Part shown: one piece after another, positions 1 to 6,941 of the stretch | Layout: the number at the start of each line of letters is the position of its first letter | Position numbering within the stretch: the stretch's first letter is position 1 | From: Bacillota bacterium | GTDB taxonomy: Bacteria; Bacillota; Bacilli; Paenibacillales; Paenibacillaceae | Length of the DNA: 9,138 bases | Assembly (NCBI GenBank): GCA_023418755.1 | Contig: JAEZZE010000165.1 | Location: 1-9,138 of the forward strand | Direction of reading: 5' to 3' | The notes under the pieces: generated by a model | Databases searched by the model: none | The model's input: only the letters and a program-made list of their open reading frames with translations | Told to the model about the DNA's origin: nothing | Position numbers and translations under genes: made by a program

Positions 1-486
1 TTCCAGGAAATCTGGGAGCGGGACGGCCTCCCCGGACTTAACGGGATCGTCGACGTCTGCCAGTCGCTGGAGCGGATGAAGGAGGAAGGGGGGCGTCTGC
101 TGAGCGAGTTGGCCGCCAAGCTGCAGGAGGAGCAGGACAAGCGCCAACACGCCGCGATCATTCGGGAAATGCGGAAATATATCGAGCAGCAGTATCAAGA
201 TCCGAATATGTCGCTTGAATATTTGAGCGACAAGTTCAGCATCGGTCCGAAATATATCAGCAAGCTGTTTAAGGAGCAGACCGGCGACAAGTTCGTCGAT
301 TTTCTGATCGACATCCGGATGCAGAACGCCCGCCGGCTGCTGGAGGAGACGTCCAGCTCCGTGCAGGAGATTGCGGACCGGGTCGGTTACTTGAACGCCA
401 TCTCGTTCAGCCGCGTCTTCCGTCGGGTCGCGGGCTGCTCGCCGAGCGAATACCGCGAAGAGCTTGCCAGGCGGCAGGCCGAGTAA
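1..486 (+). CDS. AraC-family transcriptional regulator, C-terminal part (5' end outside window)
   Basis: The frame is open from base 1, so 161 codons of a longer gene are visible, ending in TAA at 484-486. The visible part starts with a charged, probably helical linker. It is followed by a complete AraC-type DNA-binding domain with two helix-turn-helix units. The first lies around visible residues 70-95 (MSLEYLSDKFSIGPKYISKLF). The second lies around 118-151 and carries the family signature: IADRVGYLNAISFSRVFRR, then the G-x-SPSEYR ending. Such proteins activate sugar uptake and hydrolase operons. In Bacillus subtilis the membrane-anchored regulator YtdP sits beside ytcPQ transporter genes, and the linker style here fits that YtdP/YesS type. 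A YesN-type response regulator cannot be excluded, because the N-terminal sensor or receiver part lies outside the window. The likely target is the transporter and fucosidase cluster that follows. The domain call is near certain; the N-terminal architecture is unknown. Confidence 0.93.
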   Translation, partial: FQEIWERDGLPGLNGIVDVCQSLERMKEEGGRLLSELAAKLQEEQDKRQHAAIIREMRKYIEQQYQDPNMSLEYLSDKFSIGPKYISKLFKEQTGDKFVDFLIDIRMQNARRLLEETSSSVQEIADRVGYLNAISFSRVFRRVAGCSPSEYREELARRQAE

Positions 487-538
487 AATTTGAAAAACGT
501 ATGGCGGTAGAAAACGGTTCGGCGGATAAAACGGCAAC

Positions 539-574
539 AAGGCAGCCTGGGCGACGGCCCGGGCTGCCTTGTTT
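539..574 (+). terminator. Rho-independent terminator after the AraC regulator
   Basis: A 14-bp stem pairs 539-552 with 557-570, with one T·G wobble, around a 4-base loop (GACG). It is very G+C-rich and ends in GTTTA. It lies about 50 bases after the regulator stop and about 120 bases before the permease gene, so it separates the regulator from the transporter operon. The T-tract is short, but the A's at 539-540 pair with T's at 569-570, as in many intrinsic terminators. Confidence 0.85.
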
Positions 575-616
575 ATTCGGCGCGGCGAAAAACGTTCGGC
601 CTTCGATTAATGTATC

Positions 617-646
617 TTGCCGCTTGCGTCGGCAGCCCCCTAGAAT
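617..646 (+). promoter_or_regulatory. Candidate sigma-A promoter of the transporter operon
   Basis: TTGCCG (617-622) and TAGAAT (641-646) are separated by 18 bases and resemble -35 and -10 boxes. They lie between the upstream terminator and the first permease start, where a promoter is expected. A short dyad, TGCCG-N7-CGGCA (618-634), overlaps the -35 box and spacer and could be an operator. The boxes are imperfect and were chosen by eye. Confidence 0.4.
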
Positions 647-690
647 GGCACTAAGCAGCCGAGGATTCAACTGGAAAGGAGCACCGGTCT

Positions 691-1659
691 ATGACAAGTC
701 TGACAGAGCAGCCGATCGCGGCCTCCAAATTACCGACAAGAGGGGGCGGGCCTGCGCGCCACGCGTACAAGCAGATCAAACGCCATTGGCAGCTGTACGC
801 CGTTATTGCTTTACCGATTCTTTATTTGATCCTTTTCAAGTACGTTCCGATGGCCGGCGTCCTGATCGCATTTAAGGATTACAACGTCGTTCAGGGCATA
901 TGGGGTAGCCCATGGGCAGGCTTTAAGTATTTCAACCAATTTCTTGATTCCCCAAACTTTTGGCAATATATGAAGAATACGCTGGGGATCAGCCTATACG
1001 GATTAGCGGTCGGCTTTCCTGCGCCGATCCTGCTCGCTCTGGCGCTAAACGAGGTGCGCAACGGGGTCTTCAAGAAAAGCGTCCAACTGATCACCTATGC
1101 GCCTTACTTCATCTCGACCGTCATTATGGTCTCGATACTCGTTCTGACTTTGTCTCCGAACGTAGGGATCATCAGCAAGTTTTTCCAATCGCTTGGCGTT
1201 GAGAATACGAATTTCATGGGCATGCCGGGACTGTTCAAATCGATCTACGTTTGGTCGGACGTGTGGCAGTACACCGGCTACGGGGCGATCATCTACATCG
1301 CGGCGTTGGCCGGGGTCAATCCCGAGCTGTACGAATCGGCCAAGGTGGACGGGGCTTCGCGAATTCAGAAGATCATCAACATCGATATTCCCGGCCTGAT
1401 TCCCGTATCGACGATTTTGCTTATTCTGAATCTCGGCAACGTGATGAAGCTCGGCTTCGAGAAAGTATACCTGATGCAAAACCCGCTGAACCTGCAAACC
1501 TCCGAAATTATATCAACCTACGTGTACAAGGTCGGCTTGCTCAGCTCCAGCTTCAGCTTCTCGACGGCGATCGGCCTGTTCAATTCGATCATTAATTTAA
1601 TTCTGCTCGTGTCCGTCAACTTCTTGGCGAGAAAGCTGTCGAGCAACAGTCTATGGTAA
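691..1659 (+). CDS. Carbohydrate ABC transporter permease, LplB/YteP type
   Basis: This is a 322-residue inner-membrane permease of the CUT1 (oligosaccharide) class. Six hydrophobic segments are visible, roughly at residues 34-56, 101-121, 132-154, 190-208, 232-250 and 288-312, after a basic cytoplasmic N-terminus. The EAA loop that docks the ATPase is present as E215-S-A-K-V-D-G221 followed by INIDIPGL. The motif KYVPMAGVLIAFKDYN near residue 50 is typical of the LplB/YteP group in Paenibacillus and Bacillus. The ATG at 691 has an AAGGAG site at 676-681, 9 bases upstream. It should pair with the next gene's product to form the channel for the sugar delivered by the lipoprotein at 2706. No ATPase gene lies in the cluster; this group usually shares a housekeeping MsmX-type ATPase. 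Family assignment is secure. The substrate is inferred only from the fucosidase neighbour. Confidence 0.95.
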   Translation: MTSLTEQPIAASKLPTRGGGPARHAYKQIKRHWQLYAVIALPILYLILFKYVPMAGVLIAFKDYNVVQGIWGSPWAGFKYFNQFLDSPNFWQYMKNTLGISLYGLAVGFPAPILLALALNEVRNGVFKKSVQLITYAPYFISTVIMVSILVLTLSPNVGIISKFFQSLGVENTNFMGMPGLFKSIYVWSDVWQYTGYGAIIYIAALAGVNPELYESAKVDGASRIQKIINIDIPGLIPVSTILLILNLGNVMKLGFEKVYLMQNPLNLQTSEIISTYVYKVGLLSSSFSFSTAIGLFNSIINLILLVSVNFLARKLSSNSLW

Positions 1660-1675
1660 CGGGGAGGGAGACACG

Positions 1676-2575
1676 ATGGCCAGAGCATCGGTAATTCGCG
1701 AATCAAGCGGAGATCGGCTGTTCATTATCGGAGTTTACGCGCTGTTGACGGCCGTGCTGATTCTTATTTTGCTTCCGCTGATGTACATTGTCAGCTCCTC
1801 CTTCAGCTCGCCCCAAGCCGTCGTCTCCGGAAGGGTATGGCTGCTTCCGGTCGACTTTACGCTGGACGGCTATACGGCCGTGTTTCGCAATCCGCAGATC
1901 GGCACCGGGTATTTGAATTCGGTCATCTACGCGGTCGTCGGAACGACGGTCAACGTCGTCATGACGGTGATGCTGGCATACCCGCTGGCCAGAAAAACGT
2001 TCTACGGGCGCAATGTCATCATGGTGCTGCTGATCGTGACGATGATTTTCGAAGGCGGATTGATTCCTTACTATTTGCTCGTCAAAAACTTGCATTTGCT
2101 GGATACGCGCTGGGCGATGATTTTGCCGGGAGCGTTAGCGGTGTTCCAAGTCATCGTCGCCCGCACCTTCTTCCAAACGACGATTCCGGATGAGCTCGCC
2201 GAAGCGGCGGAACTGGACGGATGCAACGATATCCGCTTTATTCTTCGTATCGTGCTGCCGTTGTCCAAGCCGATTCTCGCCGTTATGTCGCTTATGTACG
2301 CCGTCGGTCATTGGAACGCCTACTTCGATGCGCTGATTTTCCTGAGATCGGCCGACTTGTTCCCGCTTCAGATCGTGCTGCGCAACATTCTCATATTGAA
2401 TACGATCGATCCGTCGATGGTATCGAACGTCGATATTTTGCTGGCGCAGCAGGGATTAAAAGATTTGCTGAAATACTCGCTTATCGTCGTCGCCAGCCTG
2501 CCGGTGCTGATTATCTATCCGTTCGTGCAAAAGTACTTCGTAAAAGGCGTCATGATCGGTTCCTTGAAGGGGTAG
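1676..2575 (+). CDS. Carbohydrate ABC transporter permease, LplC/YtcP type
   Basis: This 299-residue protein is the second permease subunit of the importer. Six membrane segments are visible, approximately at residues 15-39, 80-102, 112-134, 145-162, 198-216 and 271-290. The EAA loop reads E176-A-A-E-L-D-G182 and is followed by RIVLPLSKP, an almost ideal match to EAA---G---------I-LP. The C-terminus VQKYFVKGVMIGSLKG is a hallmark of the YtcP/LplC group. The gene starts 16 bases after the previous stop, with GGGAGGGAG (1662-1670) as ribosome binding site for the ATG at 1676, so co-translation with the first permease is expected. It is full-length for the family. Confidence 0.95.
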   Translation: MARASVIRESSGDRLFIIGVYALLTAVLILILLPLMYIVSSSFSSPQAVVSGRVWLLPVDFTLDGYTAVFRNPQIGTGYLNSVIYAVVGTTVNVVMTVMLAYPLARKTFYGRNVIMVLLIVTMIFEGGLIPYYLLVKNLHLLDTRWAMILPGALAVFQVIVARTFFQTTIPDELAEAAELDGCNDIRFILRIVLPLSKPILAVMSLMYAVGHWNAYFDALIFLRSADLFPLQIVLRNILILNTIDPSMVSNVDILLAQQGLKDLLKYSLIVVASLPVLIIYPFVQKYFVKGVMIGSLKG

Positions 2576-2705
2576 AGCGATAGCGCCATTAAAGGAGGTG
2601 AGGCGGGAAAAGGGCGGTTGCGGGCGCAAGCGGATTCGCGGTTATGCCGTATGTCTCGTAAGGGAAATTCAATCCTAAGCAGATAATAAGGAGGAGTCAC
2701 TTCTA

Positions 2706-4427
2706 ATGAACGGACGGAATCGCCGCATGGCGTATGCAATGGCATTCGTATTGATCTGTACGCTTATCCTGGGCGCATGCAGCAGTAAATCCGGCAATTC
2801 TGCCTCGCCTTCCGGCAGCGCCAGCTCGTCTTCGTCGCCGTCCTCGTCTCAGCCTGAGACGCAAGATGAGCTGTTCACGCCGGTAGGCACCTATCCGATC
2901 GTGACGAAGCAGATGAAGCTGAAGATGTTCGCTCCGCAATACCCCAGCATCGAAAACATGGAGACGAACACCTATACGAAATACGTCGAGGACAAAACGA
3001 ACATCAAAATCGAATGGGATCTGGTGCCGGACAATGCGCTCAACGACCGGAAGCAGTTGATGCTGGCGAGCGGAGACTATCCGGAAGTGATTTTGCACGG
3101 CAACCTGACGAAAGACGAACAGATGAAATACGGCAAGCAGGGCGTGTTCCTGCCGCTCAACGATCTGATCGAGCAGTACGCGCCGAACATCAAGCAGGCG
3201 ATCGAAGATCTTCCTTACCTGAAGGGATCGATCACCGCTCCGGACGGCAATATCTACGCGCTGCCGCAGATCAACGAATGCTACCACTGCAACTTTGCCA
3301 TGAAGCTTTGGATCAACAAGACGTGGCTGGATGAGCTGGGGCTGCAGATGCCGACGACTACCGACGAGTTCTACGAGGTGCTCAAGGCGTTTAAGGAACG
3401 CGATCCGAACAAAAACGGCAAGCAGGACGAAATTCCGCTGACGGGCTCCGACGAGATGTGGGCGGGCAACATCTCCGCGTACTTGATGAACGCGTTTATT
3501 ACCGACGATTACGTGGATAAGGACAGCGGCAGCTTCCTCTTCGTCAGAGACGGCAAGGTCGATCTGGCCGCCAATAAGGAGGAATGGAAACAGGGGCTTC
3601 AGTACCTGAACAAGCTGTATTCGGAAGGCCTGATCGACTCCGCTGCCTTTACCCAGAATGCCGACGCCATTCAGCAGATCGGCAACCGCGAGCCGGACAA
3701 CATTATGGGCGCGATTACGACCGCGTTGATCAGCTATGCTTTATCGCCGGACGACAAGCATCCGCGCCATAAGGACTACGTGACGCTGCCGCCGCTGAAA
3801 GGACCGAACGGCGTGCAGCAAACGCTGAATTTTGCCGGGATCAGCCGCTCGCAGTTCGCGCTGACGAACAAAGCGACGAAGGAGCAGCAGATTGCCGCGA
3901 TCCGTCTGGTCGACTTCCTGTTCACCGAAGAAGCCATTGTGCTTCAGGAGCGCGGACCGGAGGGCAACGACTGGCGCAAGGCGGAACCGGGCGAGCTTGG
4001 CATGGACGGCAAGCAGGCGAAGTATGCGACGATTCCGAAGGCGGCGGAGAAGACGACGCATAACGACGGCTGGGAGCAGATCGGCCCGTCCCTGCGTACG
4101 TACCAGTACCGCGATTCGTGGATGGCTCCTCAAGACCCGTTGGCAGAAGGCTCGTACGAGGTTCGTCTGAAGCGGGAATCGCAGAATTACGAGCCGTTCG
4201 CCTCCGACGAACTGTATCCGGGCAGCGTGTTCATCGCGCTTGAGGACACGGAGATCGCGGCGCAGCTCAGAACGACGATTCGCGATTACATCAAGAGCAA
4301 CATGGCTCAGTTCATTACGGGCAATAAGGACATCGACAAAGACTGGGACAGCTACGTCAAAGGCTTTGACGGCTTGCAGACCGACAAATATATCCAAATT
4401 CATCAGAACGCGATTGCCGTTCGCTAG
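2706..4427 (+). CDS. Extracellular solute-binding lipoprotein, LplA/YtcQ type
   Basis: A 573-residue substrate-binding lipoprotein of the sugar importer. The N-terminus is a lipoprotein signal peptide: basic MNGRNRR, a hydrophobic core, then the lipobox LGAC with the acylated cysteine at residue 25. Residues 26-50 form a Ser-rich flexible tether. The binding protein proper follows (KLKMFAPQYPSIENM, then LMLASGDYPEVI), a pattern typical of the large LplA-type proteins in Paenibacillus. An AAGGAGGAG site at 2688-2696 precedes the ATG by 9 bases. The gap to the upstream permease is 130 bases, larger than the other gaps in the cluster, which could allow extra expression of the binding protein. 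The likely ligand is an oligosaccharide, perhaps fucosylated, inferred from the fucosidase starting 9 bases after this gene. Confidence 0.95.
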   Translation: MNGRNRRMAYAMAFVLICTLILGACSSKSGNSASPSGSASSSSSPSSSQPETQDELFTPVGTYPIVTKQMKLKMFAPQYPSIENMETNTYTKYVEDKTNIKIEWDLVPDNALNDRKQLMLASGDYPEVILHGNLTKDEQMKYGKQGVFLPLNDLIEQYAPNIKQAIEDLPYLKGSITAPDGNIYALPQINECYHCNFAMKLWINKTWLDELGLQMPTTTDEFYEVLKAFKERDPNKNGKQDEIPLTGSDEMWAGNISAYLMNAFITDDYVDKDSGSFLFVRDGKVDLAANKEEWKQGLQYLNKLYSEGLIDSAAFTQNADAIQQIGNREPDNIMGAITTALISYALSPDDKHPRHKDYVTLPPLKGPNGVQQTLNFAGISRSQFALTNKATKEQQIAAIRLVDFLFTEEAIVLQERGPEGNDWRKAEPGELGMDGKQAKYATIPKAAEKTTHNDGWEQIGPSLRTYQYRDSWMAPQDPLAEGSYEVRLKRESQNYEPFASDELYPGSVFIALEDTEIAAQLRTTIRDYIKSNMAQFITGNKDIDKDWDSYVKGFDGLQTDKYIQIHQNAIAVR

Positions 4428-4436
4428 GAGCTAACG

Positions 4437-5816
4437 ATGGCGCAAGAGGAGCAGGTTGTAGAGGCAGGGGTGCATCATTTCGGCAAGGAAGAGGAGTGGG
4501 TGAAACCGGAGGACCCGCTGCTGCTCGAACGGCTGGAATGGTTCAAGGATCAGAAGCTCGGTCTGATGATGCATTGGGGACCGTATTCGCAGCTTGGCGT
4601 CGTCGAATCGTGGGCGCTGAGCGACGAGGACGCCGACTGGTCGCGCGAAGGCATCGACTGGGAGACGGACGGCGAGAACTTCAAGCGCGAATATTTCAGA
4701 CTTAACCGGACGTTTAATCCGATTCGGCTTCAGCCCGAAGCTTGGGCGAAGCTGGCGGCGGATTCGGGCTTTAAGTACCTGCTGTTCACGACGAAGCATC
4801 ACGACGGCTTCTGCATGTGGGATACGCATACGACGGAGTACCGCGTCACAGGGCCGGACTGTCCTTTCCACACGCACAAGCATGCGGACATTTGCCGCGA
4901 GCTGTTCGACGCGTTTCGCAGCGAAGGCTTGGCGATTGCCGCCTACTTCTCGAAGGCCGACTGGCACACGCCTTACTACTGGGCTCCGGGCATGGCCCGG
5001 GGGCAGACGACGTGGCGCGGTCCGTCCTACGACCCGGCCGAATATCCTTGGCTGTGGGAGCGGTTCGTACAATTCACCCACGAGCAGATGAATGAGCTGC
5101 TGACGCGTTACGGCCGGATCGACGTGCTGTGGCTGGACGCCGGCTGGGTACGCTCCGGCGGCCGGGTAAGCCAGGATATCCGGCTGGGCGAATTCGTAGA
5201 GCGCGCCCGGCAGACGCAGCCGTGGCTGTTGGCCGCAGACCGTACCGTAGGCGGTCCGTACGAGAACATCGTCACGCCGGAGCAAGCGATTCCGGCTCGT
5301 CCGATGAATATTCCATGGGAGAGCTGCATTACGCTTGGAACGTCTTTCTCCTTCCGTTACGAGGACGAATACAAGTCGACCCGCCGTCTCGTGCATATGC
5401 TGCTGGAGATCGTCTCCAAGGGCGGCAATCTGGCTCTGAACGTCGGCCCTCAGCCGGACGGCCGCCTGCCGGAAGGCGCGATCAAGCGCATCAAGGAGCT
5501 TGGCGCGTGGCTGGAGCAATACGGCGAAGGCATTTACGGAACGCGGCTGTGCGATCCGTATTTCACGGGCGAATGGGCGTTTACGGGCAAGGGCGACCGC
5601 GTCTATGCCTACAGACTGTACCCGGACGAGAAAACGCCGGTAACGGAGGAGCTAGTTATCCCGTATACGCGGGAAGCTGTCGTCGTAGAGGAGCTGGGTT
5701 CCAATCGGCGACTGGAGTTCGAGCGGAGCGGCGAGGGAATCCAGGTTCGTCTGCCGGGCGGATGGACTGCCGGCGAAGCGCCGATCGCTCAAGCCTTTCG
5801 AATCTTGGCCCGATAG
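4437..5816 (+). CDS. Alpha-L-fucosidase, glycoside hydrolase family 29, cytoplasmic
   Basis: This 459-residue retaining glycosidase removes alpha-linked L-fucose from glycans. Conserved GH29 motifs appear in order: H46-W-G-P-Y, TTKH121-H-D-G-F, DVLWLD234-AGW with Asp234 as the expected catalytic nucleophile, and P-W-E295-S-C-I-T. Glu295 matches by motif the WE(M/T)C region where the acid/base of human FUCA1 was proposed; that assignment is tentative because the acid/base is poorly conserved in the family. KGGNLALNVGPQPDGRLP closes the TIM-barrel domain, and a small beta domain fills roughly residues 375-459. There is no signal peptide, so the enzyme acts inside the cell on imported sugar. The ATG at 4437 has AGGAG (4426-4430) overlapping the stop of the lipoprotein gene, so the two are closely coupled. 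Family and nucleophile are confident; linkage preference cannot be read from the sequence. Confidence 0.94.
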   Translation: MAQEEQVVEAGVHHFGKEEEWVKPEDPLLLERLEWFKDQKLGLMMHWGPYSQLGVVESWALSDEDADWSREGIDWETDGENFKREYFRLNRTFNPIRLQPEAWAKLAADSGFKYLLFTTKHHDGFCMWDTHTTEYRVTGPDCPFHTHKHADICRELFDAFRSEGLAIAAYFSKADWHTPYYWAPGMARGQTTWRGPSYDPAEYPWLWERFVQFTHEQMNELLTRYGRIDVLWLDAGWVRSGGRVSQDIRLGEFVERARQTQPWLLAADRTVGGPYENIVTPEQAIPARPMNIPWESCITLGTSFSFRYEDEYKSTRRLVHMLLEIVSKGGNLALNVGPQPDGRLPEGAIKRIKELGAWLEQYGEGIYGTRLCDPYFTGEWAFTGKGDRVYAYRLYPDEKTPVTEELVIPYTREAVVVEELGSNRRLEFERSGEGIQVRLPGGWTAGEAPIAQAFRILAR

Positions 5817-5823
5817 ACGGTAA

Positions 5824-5871
5824 GCGGACGGCCTCGCGGATTCTTTGCACAGGATCGTGAGAGCCGTCTGC
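5824..5871 (+). terminator. Hairpin after the fucosidase gene, weak terminator candidate
   Basis: An inverted repeat pairs 5824-5838 with 5856-5871 (about 15 bp including G·T pairs, with one bulged A) around a 17-base loop. It sits 8 bases after the fucosidase stop, where the operon should end. No T-tract follows (TGCCCGCG), so it is not a standard intrinsic terminator. It may instead protect the 3' end of the mRNA. Confidence 0.35.
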
Positions 5872-5943
5872 CCGCGTTGGCTCTGCACCCGAAGCATCCG
5901 TCGAGCTAGGCATTAGCATCTTCCTCGTGATGTCCAAACCTCT

Positions 5944-5987
5944 GTTGAATGTCCCTCATACGTTGTAGGGGAGTCATAACATTCAAC
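5944..5987 (+). promoter_or_regulatory. Inverted repeat in the leader of the small gene at 6004
   Basis: GTTGAATGT (5944-5952) is perfectly complementary to ACATTCAAC (5979-5987), and CCCT/AGGG (5953-5956 with 5967-5970) extends the stem past an 8-base bulge. The repeat ends one base before the AGGAGG ribosome binding site (5989-5994). Folding in the mRNA could therefore affect translation start, or the dyad could be a protein-binding operator. The complementarity is visible; the function is inferred. Confidence 0.45.
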
Positions 5988-6003
5988 TAGGAGGCTGTGA
6001 AGG

Positions 6004-6252
6004 ATGGAGGAAATGTATCATTTATGCAGACGTCATATCAACTGCAGAGTCAGATTGCATACGCGCTGCGGGTGTTATGAAGGCGTGATCGTGAACGTGG
6101 ATAGGGACAACGTCTATTTAAGAACTTCCGGAGGCGTGCGAATCTCGGGAAAAGCGCAAATTTCGGGCTGGTTCGGCCCCGGCTTCGGATTCGGAAGCGA
6201 AGAAATTTTGACGTTGTCGTTGTTTACGCTGCTAGCAATTGCCCTGATCTGA
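6004..6252 (+). CDS. Small uncharacterised protein, Sm-like strand pattern, Cys-rich N-terminus, hydrophobic tail
   Basis: An 82-residue protein that I cannot assign to a named gene. The start is well supported: AGGAGG at 5989-5994 lies 9 bases before the ATG. Residues 12-54 (INCRVRLHTRCGCYEGVIVNVDRDNVYLRTSGGVRISG) show the alternating strand pattern of Sm-like or SH3-like small barrels, with the typical G-x-V-x-x-V-D-x-D-x-V-Y-L core. Four cysteines lie at positions 8, 14, 22 and 24 and could bind a metal or form disulfides. A Gly/Phe-rich stretch (GWFGPGFGFG, 55-64) is followed by a hydrophobic C-terminal segment (68-82) long enough to touch or partly span a membrane. The gene stands alone, with a leader hairpin before it and a terminator after it. 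Similar small proteins occur in spore-forming Firmicutes, but a spore role here is speculation. Confidence 0.8.
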   Translation: MEEMYHLCRRHINCRVRLHTRCGCYEGVIVNVDRDNVYLRTSGGVRISGKAQISGWFGPGFGFGSEEILTLSLFTLLAIALI

Positions 6253-6272
6253 CATACCCGTTTCATTGCAGA

Positions 6273-6308
6273 AACCTCGCGATTGCCGGAAGGCATTGCG
6301 GGGTTTTT
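6273..6308 (+). terminator. Rho-independent terminator after the small protein gene
   Basis: AACCTCGCGATTGCC (6273-6287) pairs with GGCATTGCGGGGTT (6292-6305), with two G·T wobbles and one bulged base, around a GGAA tetraloop. A run of five T's (6304-6308) follows. It lies 21 bases after the stop of the 82-residue gene and about 35 bases before the Fur-box promoter, so it insulates the two units. Confidence 0.88.
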
Positions 6309-6341
6309 GACTTTGAGAAAATAAAGCGTTTCGGAACAATA

Positions 6342-6371
6342 TTGACAATGATAATCATTATCAATTAAAAT
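6342..6371 (+). promoter_or_regulatory. Sigma-A promoter of the flavodoxin unit
   Basis: TTGACA (6342-6347), a perfect -35 box, is followed after 18 bases by TAAAAT (6366-6371), one mismatch from TATAAT. TTAAAA at 6365 with a 17-base spacer is an alternative. The spacer is almost filled by the Fur box. The leader runs about 70 bases to the flavodoxin ATG at 6450. Confidence 0.8.
6349..6363 (+). promoter_or_regulatory. Fur box (iron-responsive operator)
   Basis: TGATAATCATTATCA is an exact match to the 7-1-7 inverted repeat TGATAATNATTATCA established for Bacillus Fur. It lies between the -35 and -10 boxes, so Fur-Fe(II) would block RNA polymerase and the downstream genes would be switched on when iron is scarce. 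This agrees with the known Fur control of the B. subtilis ykuNOP flavodoxin operon. Confidence 0.92.
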
Positions 6372-6449
6372 GTGGTCGAGAACAACACAGGACATCCGGA
6401 CGCCGGTATTGGCGGGAGCGAAGGAACAATCGGGAGGGGGCAGTCTGCT

Positions 6450-6911
6450 ATGGCGAACATCGTTGTGATCTATGCGAGTCTGACGGGCAATACGGAGGAG
6501 ATGGCCGACGCGATCGCTTCGGGCTTGCGCTCGTAAGGCGCCGAGGTGGTCGTCAAGTCGGTCATGGACGCAAACGCCGCAGAGCTGGGACGGTACGACG
6601 GCGTTCTGCTCGGCGCTTATACGTGGGGAGACGGAGAGCTTCCCGACGAATTTCTCGATTTCTATGAAGAAATGGACGATATCGAACTGAGGGGCCGCAG
6701 TGCGGCGGCGTTCGGCTCGTGCGACTCCTGTTATCCGGCATACGGCGCGGCGGTCGATCTGCTGGCCGACAAACTGAAGGAGGCGGGAGCGGACATCGTT
6801 CTGCCCGGCTTGAAAGTCGAATTGTCCCCCTCCGCGGAAGACTCGGAAACGTGTGCGCGGTTCGGAAGCGAATTCGCCAAGCTCGTCTCGAACGAAGCTT
6901 CTCATCCTTAG
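6450..6911 (+). pseudogene. YkuN/YkuP-type flavodoxin gene interrupted by an in-frame TAA at codon 29
   Basis: From the ATG at 6450 the frame encodes a short-chain flavodoxin of 153 codons, the normal length. It is broken by TAA at 6534-6536. GGGAGGGGG (6432-6440) is the ribosome binding site. Before the stop lies the FMN phosphate loop S10-L-T-G-N-T15. After it come Y57-T-W-G-D-G-E-L-P and G89-S-C-D-S-C-Y95-P-A-Y, the two isoalloxazine-binding loops, and VELSPSAEDSETC near the C-terminus, all close to B. subtilis YkuN. The reading frame is otherwise undamaged. Flavodoxins replace ferredoxin as electron carriers under iron starvation, which fits the Fur box upstream. A restart at GTG 6546 would give 121 residues, but without the phosphate loop and without a visible ribosome binding site. 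Possible causes are a recent nonsense mutation (for example CAA to TAA), stop read-through, or a base-call error. Family call is very sure; functional state is open. Confidence 0.85.
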
Positions 6912-6941
6912 CCAAGGTTTTGCGATAAGGAGGACCAGACT

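Noticed and set aside
487..500. A cre-like catabolite control site near TTGAAAAACGTATGG.
   Set aside because: The central CG is out of register with the cre consensus, and the site lies upstream of the terminator, far from the promoter candidate.
2591..2684. An ideal Shine-Dalgarno sequence (AAAGGAGGTG, 2591-2600) between the second permease and the lipoprotein, which could suggest an extra small gene.
   Set aside because: GTG 2598 overlaps the site itself and gives only 26 codons. TTG 2618 is 17 bases away, too far, and gives only 22 codons. No ATG start follows at proper spacing. It may be a decayed leader.
2703..3287. Long minus-strand open frame opposite the lipoprotein gene.
   Set aside because: It is an antisense shadow of a well-supported gene in G+C-rich DNA. 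Its Arg/Val-rich composition is typical of such shadows, and no ribosome binding site fits.
4431..5519. A 362-codon minus-strand open frame opposite the fucosidase.
   Set aside because: Every catalytic GH29 motif is on the plus strand. The minus-strand product is Arg/Leu/Val-rich and resembles no protein family I know.
5938..5965. A sporulation sigma-K-like promoter (AC, 17 bases, CATACGTTG) before the small gene at 6004.
   Set aside because: The -10 has a mismatch to CATAnnnTA and the -35 element is only two bases, so the match could easily arise by chance.
6546..6911. A separate 121-residue protein starting at GTG 6546.
   Set aside because: It is the remainder of the flavodoxin after the in-frame stop, lacks the FMN phosphate loop, and has no ribosome binding site of its own.
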